A stretch of 64,000 nucleotides of DNA. Origin: an uncultured Collinsella sp. Its GTDB lineage: Bacteria > Actinomycetota > Coriobacteriia > Coriobacteriales > Coriobacteriaceae. A program made the position numbers and the translations under genes. The DNA lies in contig CABVAC010000008.1 in assembly GCA_902496275.1 (NCBI GenBank), positions 8,204-72,203 on the forward strand, in the 5' to 3' direction. This document shows positions 52,301 through 60,301 of this stretch, piece after piece. Below the pieces are notes generated by a model, which was not told where the DNA came from, made no database searches, and saw only the letters and a program-made list of their open reading frames with translations. The stretch's first letter is position 1. Every line of letters starts with the position of its first letter.

Positions 52301-52897
52301 ATGGAGGAGTACGAGCAGCTCAAGCGCCGCGCTGACTACATCGAGGAGCAGCTGGCCGATCTGGAGAGCGCGCGTAAGGCGCTCACCAAGATCACGGTGG
52401 CCATTGATCGCAAGATGCGCAAGGCGTTTCTGGTGACGTTTGAGAAGGTCGACGCGAACTTCCGCGAGATCTTCGCTATGCTGTTCCCGGGTGGCCAGGC
52501 TCATCTGGAGATGACCGATCCCGAGCATCCGGCCGAGACGGGTATCGAGGTCGTGGCGCAGCCGCGCGGCAAGCGCATCACCAAGATGATGCTCATGTCG
52601 GGTGGCGAGAAGAGCCTGACGGCGCTCGCCCTGCTCTTTGCCGTGTATCGCACGCGCACGGTGCCGTTCTATGTGCTGGACGAGGTCGAGGCCGCGCTCG
52701 ACGACGCCAACCTGTCCAAGCTCATCGGCGCCCTCGATGTGCTGCGTTCCGATACGCAGCTCTTGGTAATCTCGCATCAGCGCCGTACTATGGAGGATGC
52801 TGACGTTCTCTATGGCGTCTCGATGCAAGCCGACGGCGTCAGCCGCGTCGTCTCGCAAAAACTCGATCGCGAAACCGGAAAGGTCGTGAATGCATAA
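49361..52897 (+). CDS. smc: Chromosome segregation ATPase SMC
   Basis: 1178 residues. Head motifs are GPNGSGKSNISDSILWVLGE (Walker A, 32-39), the C-terminal signature LMSGGEKSLTALALLFAVY and Walker B FYVLDEVEAALDDAN. Two long coiled coils flank a hinge (about 510-660, VSGRLGDVLEAP). It organises the chromosome with ScpA/ScpB, not in this window. GTG 49361 follows GCGAGGAA. It ends on the first base of the ftsY start. Confidence 0.96.
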   Translation: MYLKSLTLKGFKSFADRAHMTFEPGLTVIVGPNGSGKSNISDSILWVLGEQSAKQLRGQAMEDVIFSGSSARKPVGVAEVTLVLDNSDHMLPVDFDEVAITRRMYRSGESEYLINSSPCRLMDIQDILHDSGLGKDTHSIISQGKLDAILQSRPEERRALIEEAAGISKHKRRKERALKKIKSMDEHLTRARDINKEIARQLRPLERQVDRARKYKELSSRANELTQMLAVDELRSLQSQWNDLESRSKEGAAELELAQYRMGEKERELEKLQVMLEEKGLFVGDLGEQRRHMQDVVGRINSDMRLLEEKGHNMVSRLSDMRGQISSSEHQRRRVVEELEDARAQLEEVTGAHMQAQEDVDAAGPAAAELHERRVALDNQISQLTREQRDVQRVADNAALELAKVKDSLSNAEVEDNMYASRLEQIDEQLEEVTASLESRRDRAEELDSALDQARQAQFDAREATEVARAALKDLRARESEARNKLSEVRSELASQKKLDARMADSSPLVSRLMGALGDDVSGRLGDVLEAPRELEGLVEQLLAGDIDALLFDDASALERAGRAALDQKKASGEALLVARGVSASAAAKGAAGSRLVDRLSVRAGYGPVVEALLGGYYVVDDLAAALSAPVVDGVTYVTPDGARVSCGGLVRVGLDAGEASGALERKRRIRELEGLEPDLAAVFDHVSDQVVEANAAVEEARAAEGDAAGEIARLEGERRSLLSEIGRLEQSANNAEVERVRISKRREQAAEAVRAARPRVDELTRSRDEARAQASDLGLQIAEANDELDRVRRDDSEAAGKLADAKVRLAQTSERLRSLRGRVPDLEHRLEGIDRRIRGTRQASRSLELLRLRVDPMHERYSALLERASDWAARLRDQASLEEADSASLKKTIEDAKAEVARAKEKVDTATATQNEFKVARGKLEVQVEAAIKAITADGNTVLEEALMLPAPTDRDAAERELNQLVRQINNLGPVNQVAMEEYEQLKRRADYIEEQLADLESARKALTKITVAIDRKMRKAFLVTFEKVDANFREIFAMLFPGGQAHLEMTDPEHPAETGIEVVAQPRGKRITKMMLMSGGEKSLTALALLFAVYRTRTVPFYVLDEVEAALDDANLSKLIGALDVLRSDTQLLVISHQRRTMEDADVLYGVSMQADGVSRVVSQKLDRETGKVVNA

Positions 52898-53814
52898 TGG
52901 GATTCTTTGACGCTCTCTCGCGCGGACTTGAGCGCAGCCGCGAGGCCCTCAATGAGGTCTTCTACTTTGGCGGCGAGGTCGACGAGGACTTTTGGGAGGA
53001 CCTTGAGGACACCCTCGTTATGGGTGACATGGGTGCCGAGGTCGCCATTCAGGTCTCCGATGACCTGCGCGAGACGGCCGCCAAGAAGAACCTCAAGACC
53101 GCTCCGCAGCTTCGCCGCGCTCTGGCCGAGCAGCTTGAGCAGCACTTTGTGCCCATCGAGCGCGATCCGTTCTCCGATACGCCGAGCTGCGTGCTGTTTG
53201 TGGGCATCAACGGTGCCGGCAAGACCACGACGGTCGGCAAGATTGCGAGCGCCATGGCTTCCCGCGGCAAGAATGTCGTGATCGGTTCGGCCGATACCTT
53301 CCGCGCCGCCGCCATCGAGCAGCTCGATGTGTGGGGCCAGCGCGCCGGTGTTCCCGTCATCAAGCGCGACCGCGGCTCCGACCCGGCGAGCGTTTGTTAC
53401 GACGTGCTCGACGAGGCCGACAGGCGCGGCAGCGACCTGGTGCTTATCGACACCGCCGGTCGTCTGCATACGAGCCCCGAGCTCATGCGCGAGCTCGCCA
53501 AGGTGGTCAACGTGACGCGTAAGCGCGCCGCCAATATGGCCGCCGGTCCCATGCCGGTCTCGGTCGTGCTTGTGATCGATGCCGCCACCGGCCAGAACGG
53601 TCTGAACCAGGCGCTCGAGTTTAACGAGGCGCTGGGCCTGGACGGTATTATCATGACTAAGCTGGACGGCACGGCTAAGGGCGGTATCGCCATGGCCGTG
53701 GCCGAGAAGCTCAAGCTCCCGATCCTGCGCATCGGCGTGGGCGAGCAGGTCGATGACCTGCAGGAGTTTAACGCCAAAGATTTCTGCCGCGCCCTGGTGG
53801 GCGAGTCCAACTAA
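52897..53814 (+). CDS. ftsY: Signal recognition particle receptor FtsY
   Basis: 305 residues. Short NG-domain form without the acidic A domain of E. coli. Motifs: GINGAGKTTTVGKIA (G1), DTFRAAAIEQLDVW, DTAGRLH and TKLDGTAKGG. It docks the SRP-ribosome complex at the membrane. The ATG overlaps the smc TAA (TAATG), so translation is coupled. ffh follows ten bases on, giving the receptor and SRP protein together. Confidence 0.95.
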   Translation: MGFFDALSRGLERSREALNEVFYFGGEVDEDFWEDLEDTLVMGDMGAEVAIQVSDDLRETAAKKNLKTAPQLRRALAEQLEQHFVPIERDPFSDTPSCVLFVGINGAGKTTTVGKIASAMASRGKNVVIGSADTFRAAAIEQLDVWGQRAGVPVIKRDRGSDPASVCYDVLDEADRRGSDLVLIDTAGRLHTSPELMRELAKVVNVTRKRAANMAAGPMPVSVVLVIDAATGQNGLNQALEFNEALGLDGIIMTKLDGTAKGGIAMAVAEKLKLPILRIGVGEQVDDLQEFNAKDFCRALVGESN

Positions 53815-53824
53815 GGAGTAACCA

Positions 53825-55300
53825 GTGTTTGATTCTCTGAGCGATCGCCTCAATGACACATTTGACCGCCTGCGTGGCAAGGGTAAGCTGACCGAGGCCG
53901 ACATCACCTCGGCCATGCGCGACATTCGCATGGCGTTGCTCGAGGCCGACGTCAACTTTAAGGTTGTCAAGGAGTTCGTCGCCAAGACCAAGGAGCGCTG
54001 CATGACCGCCGAGGTCATGGAGTCGTTGTCGCCGGCGCAAAACGTCGTCAAGATCGTGCTCGACGAGCTCACCGAGATGCTCGGCTCAACCGAGAGCAAG
54101 CTCGTCTTTAGCAACCGCATTCCCAATGTCATTATGCTCGTGGGCCTGCAGGGCTCCGGTAAGACCACGGCAGCCGTAAAGCTTGCCTACCTGCTCAAGA
54201 AGCAGGGCCGCTCGCCGTTGCTCGCAGCGTGCGACGTCTACCGTCCCGCCGCTGCCGACCAGCTGGCCACGCTCGGTGGCGAGATTGGCGTACCGGTCTT
54301 CCGCGGCGACGGTGCGCACCCGGTCGACATTGCCAAGGGTGCCATCCAGGAGGCCGTCGACCACCTGCGTGACGTGGTCATCGTCGATACCGCCGGTCGT
54401 CTTCAGATCGACGAGCAGATGATGCAGGAGGCCGTTGACATCAAGAAGGCCGTCAAGCCCGACCAGGTGCTGATGGTCGTCGACGCCATGACCGGCCAGG
54501 ACATCGTCAACGTCGTCTCGACCTTTGCCGATCGCACCGACTTTGACGGCGTGATCATCTCCAAGCTCGACGGTGACGCCCGTGGCGGTGGCGCACTTTC
54601 GGTACGTCAGGTGACCGGCAAGCCCATCAAGTTCGTGAGCATGGGCGAGAAACCCGATTCGCTTGAGCCCTTCTATCCCGATCGCATGGCCAAGCGCATC
54701 TTGGGCATGGGCGATGTCGTCGGCATCATCGAGAAGGCCCAGGAGGCCGCCGATGCAGAGCAGCTCGAGGCTGCCGAGCGCATGCTGCGCGAGGGCTTTA
54801 CCATGAACGACATGCTCGACCAGATGAAAGCCGTCAAAAAGATGGGCGGTATGAAGGGTATCCTGGGCATGCTCCCCGGTGGTCAGCGTGCACTCAACCA
54901 GATGGGCGGCAACCTGGACGAGGGCATCTTCGATAAGAACGAGGCCATCATCATGTCGATGACCAAGGAGGAGCGCCTGCGTCCCTCCATCATCAACGGC
55001 CAGCGCCGCGCCCGCATTGCCAAGGGTGCCGGCGTAACCCCCACCGAGGTCAACAGCCTTATGAAGCAGTGGGGCGAGATGAATAAGATGATGGGCCGCA
55101 TGCGCACGATGGCCAATCAGGCGCAGGCCGGCGGCAAAAAGGGCAAAAAGGGAAAGAAGGGCAAGAAGATGCGCATGCCCAATATCCCTGGCCTGGACGC
55201 TATGGGTCTGGGCGGCATGGGCGGCCTAGGTACGGGCGGTCCCAAGTCCGATATGGAGCTGCTGCGCCAGATGGAAGCGCAGATGCGTAATAAGAAATAG
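53825..55300 (+). CDS. ffh: Signal recognition particle protein Ffh
   Basis: 491 residues. NG domain (GLQGSGKTTAAVKLAYLLKK, DTAGRLQIDEQMM, SKLDGDARGG) and the Met-rich M domain (about 325-450, NDMLDQMKAVKKMGGMKGI). A Lys/Gly/Met tail (KKGKKGKKGKKMRMP, GLGGMGGLGTGG) extends the usual length. It binds signal peptides and 4.5S RNA; no SRP RNA gene is visible here. GTG 53825 follows AAGGAG. Confidence 0.95.
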   Translation: MFDSLSDRLNDTFDRLRGKGKLTEADITSAMRDIRMALLEADVNFKVVKEFVAKTKERCMTAEVMESLSPAQNVVKIVLDELTEMLGSTESKLVFSNRIPNVIMLVGLQGSGKTTAAVKLAYLLKKQGRSPLLAACDVYRPAAADQLATLGGEIGVPVFRGDGAHPVDIAKGAIQEAVDHLRDVVIVDTAGRLQIDEQMMQEAVDIKKAVKPDQVLMVVDAMTGQDIVNVVSTFADRTDFDGVIISKLDGDARGGGALSVRQVTGKPIKFVSMGEKPDSLEPFYPDRMAKRILGMGDVVGIIEKAQEAADAEQLEAAERMLREGFTMNDMLDQMKAVKKMGGMKGILGMLPGGQRALNQMGGNLDEGIFDKNEAIIMSMTKEERLRPSIINGQRRARIAKGAGVTPTEVNSLMKQWGEMNKMMGRMRTMANQAQAGGKKGKKGKKGKKMRMPNIPGLDAMGLGGMGGLGTGGPKSDMELLRQMEAQMRNKK

Positions 55301-55325
55301 AGCTGTAATTCCAGCTTGATATGGC

Positions 55326-55360
55326 AAAGGCCACTCGGAAGCTACCGGGTGGCCTTTGTT
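55326..55360 (+). terminator. ffh terminator
   Basis: AAAGGCCACTCGG pairs with CCGGGTGGCCTTT around GAAGCT and is followed by GTTGTT. It is placed between convergent genes, and its A-rich left side would give a T-run on the minus strand as well. Confidence 0.7.
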
Positions 55361-55420
55361 GTTGGCTTTGATTGTTGGGTTGCGTTCGGCTTCGCGTCCC
55401 GAGCTCGCGGTGCCGTGCCG

Positions 55421-56179
55421 TTAGTGGCAGCCGCAGCCCTCATGGCCTTCGTGGTCGTGGTGGCCGTGGCAGCCGCAGGACTCGCCATGTTCGTGGGCGT
55501 GGTCATGGCCGTGGCAGCCGCACGTGGCCTCGCCGTTCTGTGCGAGCGTTCCGGCGATAAGGGCCTCGACACAAGCGTCGCAGCTGCCCTGAGCTCCTGC
55601 GTACACCGTGATGCCGGCTTGGGCAAGCGCGTTGATGGCGCCACCGCCGATGCCGCCGCAGATGAGCGTGTCCACGCCACCGTTGGCGAGCAGGCCCGCA
55701 AGGGCACCGTGGCCGGTGCCGTCGGTGCCCACGACCTGCTCGTTGAGTACCTTGCCATCCTGAATGTCGTAGATCTTGAACTGCTCGCTGCGGCCAAAGT
55801 GCATAAAGATGTTGCCGTTGTCGTACGTGGTTGCCACCCTCATGGTGTCGACCTCCTTTGCTGGCCATGCGGCCGTCGTTGCGGTGATGGGGGAGTACGC
55901 GATATTGCCGCCCTCGATGACGAGCGCCCGCCCGTTGACCAGAGCGTTTGCCACCTTGCGATGTGCGCGGCTGCAGATGGCCGCCACGGTGGCGCGGGCG
56001 ATGCCCATTTGCTGGGCGACGGCCTCCTGATTGAGGCCTTCCAGGTCGCACAGGCGCAGTACTTCGAGCTCATCGACCGTCATCTCGATGGCGTCTCCGC
56101 TGGCAAGGCCGTCGGGGGTAAAGCCGCGATATTCGGGGATGATCCCAACACGGCGTAATTTTTCGCGTCTTCCTGCCAT
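55421..56179 (-). CDS. DUF134 regulator fused to a NifX/NifB-like domain with His-rich tail
   Basis: 252 residues in three parts. 1-95 is DUF134 (UPF0251), a helix-turn-helix domain (DELEVLRLCDLEGLNQEAVA, then QQMGIARATVAAICSRAHRK). 110-215 is a dinitrogenase iron-molybdenum-cofactor-like domain (MRVATTYDNGNIFMHFGRSE). The tail (216-252) is packed with His and Cys (CGCHGHDHAHEHGES) and should bind metal. The family often guards Fe-S or Mo/Fe cofactor genes. I chose the ATG at 56179 (GGAG upstream). Two palindromes at 56194 and 56247 suggest autoregulation. The tail's metal is unknown. Confidence 0.85.
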   Translation of the reverse strand: MAGRREKLRRVGIIPEYRGFTPDGLASGDAIEMTVDELEVLRLCDLEGLNQEAVAQQMGIARATVAAICSRAHRKVANALVNGRALVIEGGNIAYSPITATTAAWPAKEVDTMRVATTYDNGNIFMHFGRSEQFKIYDIQDGKVLNEQVVGTDGTGHGALAGLLANGGVDTLICGGIGGGAINALAQAGITVYAGAQGSCDACVEALIAGTLAQNGEATCGCHGHDHAHEHGESCGCHGHHDHEGHEGCGCH

Positions 56180-56193
56180 ACGTGCTCCAAATC

Positions 56194-56258
56194 TGACATA
56201 TGTCAACAATAGAATAGCGAACGTGCGGATTTGTGCAAGGAATTTCTGGCATATGTCA
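56194..56258 (-). promoter_or_regulatory. Two palindromic operators upstream of the DUF134 gene
   Basis: TGACATATGTCA at 56194-56205 and TGGCATATGTCA at 56247-56258 are 53 bases apart. The first is a perfect palindrome, the second differs at one base. They lie between the divergent DUF134 and thyA genes and could be bound by the DUF134 helix-turn-helix. Confidence 0.6.
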
Positions 56259-56345
56259 GAAAATGAGGGCTTATGTTTGGGCTGTGGGGCCGCGTGCGCC
56301 TGGGCTACAATAAAAATTGCTTATAGGCGACTGACAGGAGGGTCA

Positions 56346-57194
56346 ATGAGCAAGGCTGATCAACAGTTTGTAACCATGTGCCGCGATATTCTGGACCATG
56401 GCACCACCACCGAGGGCCAAAAGGTCCGTCCGGTGTGGGAGGATGGCACCCCTGCCTATACCATTAAAAACTTTGGCGTTACGGCGCGCTACGACCTACG
56501 CGAGGAGTTTCCCGCGCTTACCTTGCGTCGTACGGCCCTCAAATCTGCCATGGATGAGATCCTATGGATCTATCAAAAGAAGTCCAATAACGTGCATGAC
56601 CTCAACAGCCATATTTGGGACGAGTGGGCCGACGAGACCGGCTCCATCGGCAAGGCCTACGGGTATCAGATTGGCCAGAAGAGCCATTATACCGAGGGCG
56701 ACTTTGACCAGATGGACCGTGTGTTGTACGACCTTGAGCATACGCCGTACAGTCGCCGCATCATGACCAACACGTACGTGTTTAGCGACCTTTCCGAGAT
56801 GCACTTGTATCCGTGCGCCTACAGCGTGACGTATAACGTGACACAGCGACCGCAGGATGACAAACCGACGCTCAACATGATTCTCAACCAGCGCAGCCAG
56901 GACATTTTGGCCGCGAATAACTGGAACGTGTGCCAGTACGCCATCTTGCTGATGATGGTCGCGCAGTCGGTCGATATGATTCCCGGCGAGCTGCTGCATG
57001 TGATTGCCGATGCCCACATTTACGACCGCCATGTCGACATCGTCCGCGAACTTATCGAGCGTCCGCAGTTTGCGGCGCCCAAGGTAACGCTTAACCCTGA
57101 TGTGCACGATTTCTACGCGTTTACGACCGACGACCTGATCGTCGAGGGCTACGAGCACGGCCCGCAGGTCAAGAGCATCCCCATTGCGGTATAG
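56346..57194 (+). CDS. thyA: Thymidylate synthase ThyA
   Basis: 282 residues. It methylates dUMP to dTMP with methylene-tetrahydrofolate. The catalytic Cys 157 is in LYPCAYSVTYNV; most ThyA proteins have PCH there. Later conserved positions read NQRSQDILAANNWNVCQYAI (dUMP site) and HVIADAHIYDRH. The N-terminus MSKADQQFVTMCRDILDHG matches the family. ATG 56346 follows CAGGAGGG. folA begins nine bases after it, an operon that recycles dihydrofolate. Confidence 0.92.
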   Translation: MSKADQQFVTMCRDILDHGTTTEGQKVRPVWEDGTPAYTIKNFGVTARYDLREEFPALTLRRTALKSAMDEILWIYQKKSNNVHDLNSHIWDEWADETGSIGKAYGYQIGQKSHYTEGDFDQMDRVLYDLEHTPYSRRIMTNTYVFSDLSEMHLYPCAYSVTYNVTQRPQDDKPTLNMILNQRSQDILAANNWNVCQYAILLMMVAQSVDMIPGELLHVIADAHIYDRHVDIVRELIERPQFAAPKVTLNPDVHDFYAFTTDDLIVEGYEHGPQVKSIPIAV

Positions 57195-57203
57195 GTGGCA
57201 GGT

Positions 57204-57722
57204 ATGACGTGTAAGCTTTCTGCCATCGTCGCCGTGTGTGACGACTGGGGCATTGGCTGCGAGGGCGATATGGTCGTGTCCAATCGCGCCGACATGCGCC
57301 ATTTTGTGGCGTGTACCAAGGGCTGTCCGGTCATCATGGGACGCAAGACGCTGCTGAGTTTTCCCGGTGGACGTCCGCTCAAGAATCGTCGCAATATCGT
57401 GCTCACGCGCGACGAGGATTTTACGCCCGAGGGAGTCGACGTGGTGCATAGTATCGGCGAGGCGCTCGCCGCGGTTGCCGATGAGCCCGTTGCCTGGGTG
57501 ATCGGCGGCGGCGATGTCTATCGGCAGTTTTTGCCGTACTGCGTGGAGGCCGAGGTCACGCATAACCACTGCGTCCATCCCGTGGACACGTACTTTCCCG
57601 ACTTGGACGCCGATCCCGCGTGGGAAGTTGCGCGGCGCGAAGGGGTTGCCACGATTGCCGCGGGCGAGGGTGACGAAGGCCTCGATTATGAGTTCGTGAC
57701 GTATCGTCGCGTTAGTGCTTAA
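57204..57722 (+). CDS. folA: Dihydrofolate reductase
   Basis: 172 residues. LSAIVAVCDDWGIGCEGDMV, VIMGRKTLLSFPGGRPLKNR, NIVLTRDEDF and VIGGGDVYRQFLP follow the fold. It reduces the dihydrofolate made by ThyA. The motif VSNRADMRHFVACTKGCPV holds the substrate Asp or its equivalent less clearly than in E. coli. I chose the ATG at 57204 with AGGTGG upstream; GTG 57195 is in frame. Ends before a hairpin. Confidence 0.92.
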   Translation: MTCKLSAIVAVCDDWGIGCEGDMVVSNRADMRHFVACTKGCPVIMGRKTLLSFPGGRPLKNRRNIVLTRDEDFTPEGVDVVHSIGEALAAVADEPVAWVIGGGDVYRQFLPYCVEAEVTHNHCVHPVDTYFPDLDADPAWEVARREGVATIAAGEGDEGLDYEFVTYRRVSA

Positions 57723-57760
57723 ATCACCTTTTGCCACGGTATTATCGGGTTGGAATGATT

Positions 57761-57789
57761 GAGGGGCGACGCCTGGCGTCGCCTCGTTG
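57761..57789 (+). terminator. folA terminator-like hairpin
   Basis: GGCGACGCC pairs with GGCGTCGCC (flanked by GAGG and CTC) and is followed by GTTGTAT. The T-tract is weak. Confidence 0.55.
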
Positions 57790-57825
57790 TATATAGATGC
57801 TGCTATTGGAAGGGTTCGGGCTGCT

Positions 57826-58740
57826 ATGACTGATGCCGTTGAGGTGCTGCGAATCGATTCGCTCGAGGACGAGCGGCTCGATGCCTACGTGCGACTGACC
57901 GAGCGCGAGCTGCGCTGCGTGCTGGAGCCGCAAAAGGGCATCTTTATCGCCGAGAGCGCTAAGGTTATCGAGCGCGCGGTTCGCGCCGGATACGGGCCGG
58001 TGAGTTTTCTGTTGGGTGAGCGCTGGCTCGACCAGATGATGCCGCTGTTTGAGCGCCTGGTTGTGCGCGAGGGCGCGGGTCCGGTTCCTGTGTTCGTTGC
58101 CTCCATGGAGCTCATGGAGCAGCTGACGGGCTTCAATGTGACGCGCGGTGCGCTCGCGGCATTTCGTCGCCCGCGACAGATTCCGGTTGATGAGTTCTTG
58201 GGCGGCGTCGTCGAGGCGGCGGGGGAGCGCCCGGTGCGCGTGTGCGTGCTCGAGGGCATTGTCGACCATACCAATGTGGGCGCAATATTCCGCTCGGCGG
58301 CCGCGCTCAACGTCGACGGCATTTTGGTCAGTCCTACGTGTTGTGATCCGCTGTATCGTCGTTCGGCCCGCGTGAGCATGGGCACGGTGTTCCAGGTGCC
58401 CTGGACACGCATTGGCAGCGAAGCGCGCGTATGGCCGCATGATGGGCTGGCGGCGCTACACGATGCCGGCTTTTCGTGTGCCGCTATGGCGTTGACGGAT
58501 GATTCGGTGTCGCTGGACGATCCCGCGCTCCAGGAGATTGACCGCCTGGCAATCTTTATGGGCACCGAGGGTGCTGGCTTGGGCGCCAAGACCATTGCAG
58601 GCTGCGACCGCGCCGTGCGTATTCCGATGGCGCATGGGGTCGATTCACTCAACGTGGCCGCGGCAAGCGCTGTTGCCTTTTGGCAGCTGTGCCCGCATGT
58701 GAGCAACGAGTACCACTACCAGCCGGGGCTGTATCACTAG
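57826..58740 (+). CDS. SpoU/TrmH-family RNA 2'-O-ribose methyltransferase
   Basis: 304 residues. The N-terminal substrate domain (about 10-120, VLEPQKGIFIAESAKVIERA) precedes the SPOUT knot. Its motifs are 1 VDHTNVGAIFRSAAALN, 2 IFMGTEGAGLGAKTI and 3 RIPMAHGVDSLNVAAASAVA. It probably methylates an rRNA or tRNA ribose; the target base cannot be read from sequence. The start at 57826 (ACTGATGCC) is 11 bases after GAAGGG. Stands alone. Confidence 0.88.
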   Translation: MTDAVEVLRIDSLEDERLDAYVRLTERELRCVLEPQKGIFIAESAKVIERAVRAGYGPVSFLLGERWLDQMMPLFERLVVREGAGPVPVFVASMELMEQLTGFNVTRGALAAFRRPRQIPVDEFLGGVVEAAGERPVRVCVLEGIVDHTNVGAIFRSAAALNVDGILVSPTCCDPLYRRSARVSMGTVFQVPWTRIGSEARVWPHDGLAALHDAGFSCAAMALTDDSVSLDDPALQEIDRLAIFMGTEGAGLGAKTIAGCDRAVRIPMAHGVDSLNVAAASAVAFWQLCPHVSNEYHYQPGLYH

Positions 58741-58748
58741 GCAGATAG

Positions 58749-58800
58749 TTAGCACCGGGCTCTGGTTCGGGGCGTTTCGGCCGACGTCGGTCGGTGCTAA
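58749..58800 (+). repeat. Stem-loop after the SpoU gene
   Basis: TTAGCACCG at 58749 and CGGTGCTAA at 58792 are exact complements 34 bases apart; the interior has the palindrome CCGACGTCGG. No T-tract. Possibly a processing or retroregulatory hairpin. Confidence 0.5.
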
Positions 58801-58865
58801 GCTGGTATTGGCTTTGGTCTTAAATTGCCGTTTTGTTGTTTGACGTACGCTGGTGGGGAGGGCGT

Positions 58866-60215
58866 GTGGCTAAGAAATCTACGGCTATCGATGTAACGCA
58901 GGGTGTCATTTGGCAACAGCTGCTGTCGCTGTGCGTCCCTATCTTCTTTAGCTCGTTTTTTCAGCAGGCTTACACGCTTATTGGTACGTATATCGTCGGC
59001 CAGTTTGGCGGCAAGCTCGCGCTGGGTGGCATTCAAGCCACGATGGTGCTCACCGAGCTCTGCATTGGCTTTTGCGTTGGCGTTGGCGCTGGCTGCGCGG
59101 TCATTACCGGTCAGTTTTTTGGTCAGCACGATGATGAGCGATTGAGTCGTTCGGTCCATACGGCCATGACGCTCGCGCTGGTGGGCGGTATCGTTTTCTC
59201 GATTCTTGGCATAGTGTTCGTTGAGCCCATGCTGGTACTTATGAACACGCCGCATGAACTATTGGCCGAGGGCGTGGCCTATGCTCGTTGCTATTTTGCC
59301 GCCATGGTTGCGGCGCTGCTGCTCAATATGGGAACGGCGCTGCTGCGCGCCGTGGGCGACACACGCGGTCCTGCTGTGATCATTGCTTCCGGCTGCCTTG
59401 TTAATGCGGTGCTGGATGTCATCTTCGTTGCCGTGCTTCATATGGAGGCTCTGGGCTGCGGCATCGCGGTGGCGCTGACCATTTGCTCCAACGCCACGAT
59501 GATCGTGATTCGTATGATGCACGCTCCGGGTGCGTGGCGGCTTTCACTGTCCAAACTCTGCATTGATCCTGGCATTTGTAAGAGCATGATCTCGTGTGGT
59601 CTGCCGCTTGGCTTTCAGTCTGCTGCGTATTCGATTTCCAACGTTTTGATTCAGGTGTCGGTCAACTCGTTTGGTGCCGATGTCACCACGGCGTGGGGTC
59701 TTTCGGGCCGTTTGGATGGCATTGTCTGGATGGTTACCGAGGCGCTTGGCGTTTCGATCACCACGTTCTCGGCACAGAACTTTGGCGCGCGCAACTACGA
59801 GCGCATGCGCAAGGGCTACCATACGTCGCTTGTGCTGTCGTTTATGCTCATTGGTGGCCTGTCTGCCGTGCTACTGGTGTTCTCGGGTCCGTTGTCGCGT
59901 CTGTTTGTCGACGATGCTTCGATTTCGGCCTACACCACGACGATTCTTCATTTCATCGCGCCGTTCTACGCGATCTTCTCGATTATCGAAAACGCGTCCG
60001 GCTCCATCCGCGGCGCTGGCGTGAGCTTCCAGCCTATGATGCTCACGATTTTTGGCACCGTCGTGCTCAGGGTGATCTGGGTGTTTGCGATTATGCCGTT
60101 CGATCCGTCGCTTGAGCACCTGCTGCTGGTTTACCCCGTAACTTGGCTAATCACGGCCACGATGTTTACCATCTACCACCACAGCGGCAACTGGCTCGGC
60201 CGCGCCACCGCCTAA
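58866..60215 (+). CDS. MATE-family efflux transporter
   Basis: 449 residues with twelve membrane helices. Helix 1 begins IWQQLLSLCVPIFFSSFFQQ, a typical DinF/NorM-like start, and GTALLRAVGDTRGP and its partner ENASGSIRGAGVSFQP mark the two halves. It exports cationic or drug-like compounds by ion antiport; the substrate is unknown. I chose the GTG at 58866 following GGGGAGGG. Its TAA lies inside the left arm of a long inverted repeat shared with cobO. Confidence 0.88.
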   Translation: MAKKSTAIDVTQGVIWQQLLSLCVPIFFSSFFQQAYTLIGTYIVGQFGGKLALGGIQATMVLTELCIGFCVGVGAGCAVITGQFFGQHDDERLSRSVHTAMTLALVGGIVFSILGIVFVEPMLVLMNTPHELLAEGVAYARCYFAAMVAALLLNMGTALLRAVGDTRGPAVIIASGCLVNAVLDVIFVAVLHMEALGCGIAVALTICSNATMIVIRMMHAPGAWRLSLSKLCIDPGICKSMISCGLPLGFQSAAYSISNVLIQVSVNSFGADVTTAWGLSGRLDGIVWMVTEALGVSITTFSAQNFGARNYERMRKGYHTSLVLSFMLIGGLSAVLLVFSGPLSRLFVDDASISAYTTTILHFIAPFYAIFSIIENASGSIRGAGVSFQPMMLTIFGTVVLRVIWVFAIMPFDPSLEHLLLVYPVTWLITATMFTIYHHSGNWLGRATA

Positions 60216-60301
60216 TGATCCGAAGGGGACGGAGGAAAACGGATCATTGACCTGGCGATAAGGCAAAATGATCCGTTTTCCTCCGTCCCCTTCGGATCAT
60301 T
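60214..60301. repeat. 35-base perfect inverted repeat between convergent genes
   Basis: Arms 60214-60248 and 60267-60301 are exact reverse complements with an 18-base spacer. Each arm itself starts AATGATCCG and ends CGGATCATT, so the arms can fold alone or with each other. It covers the stop codon of the MATE gene and touches the stop of cobO. No T-tract. Confidence 0.9.
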
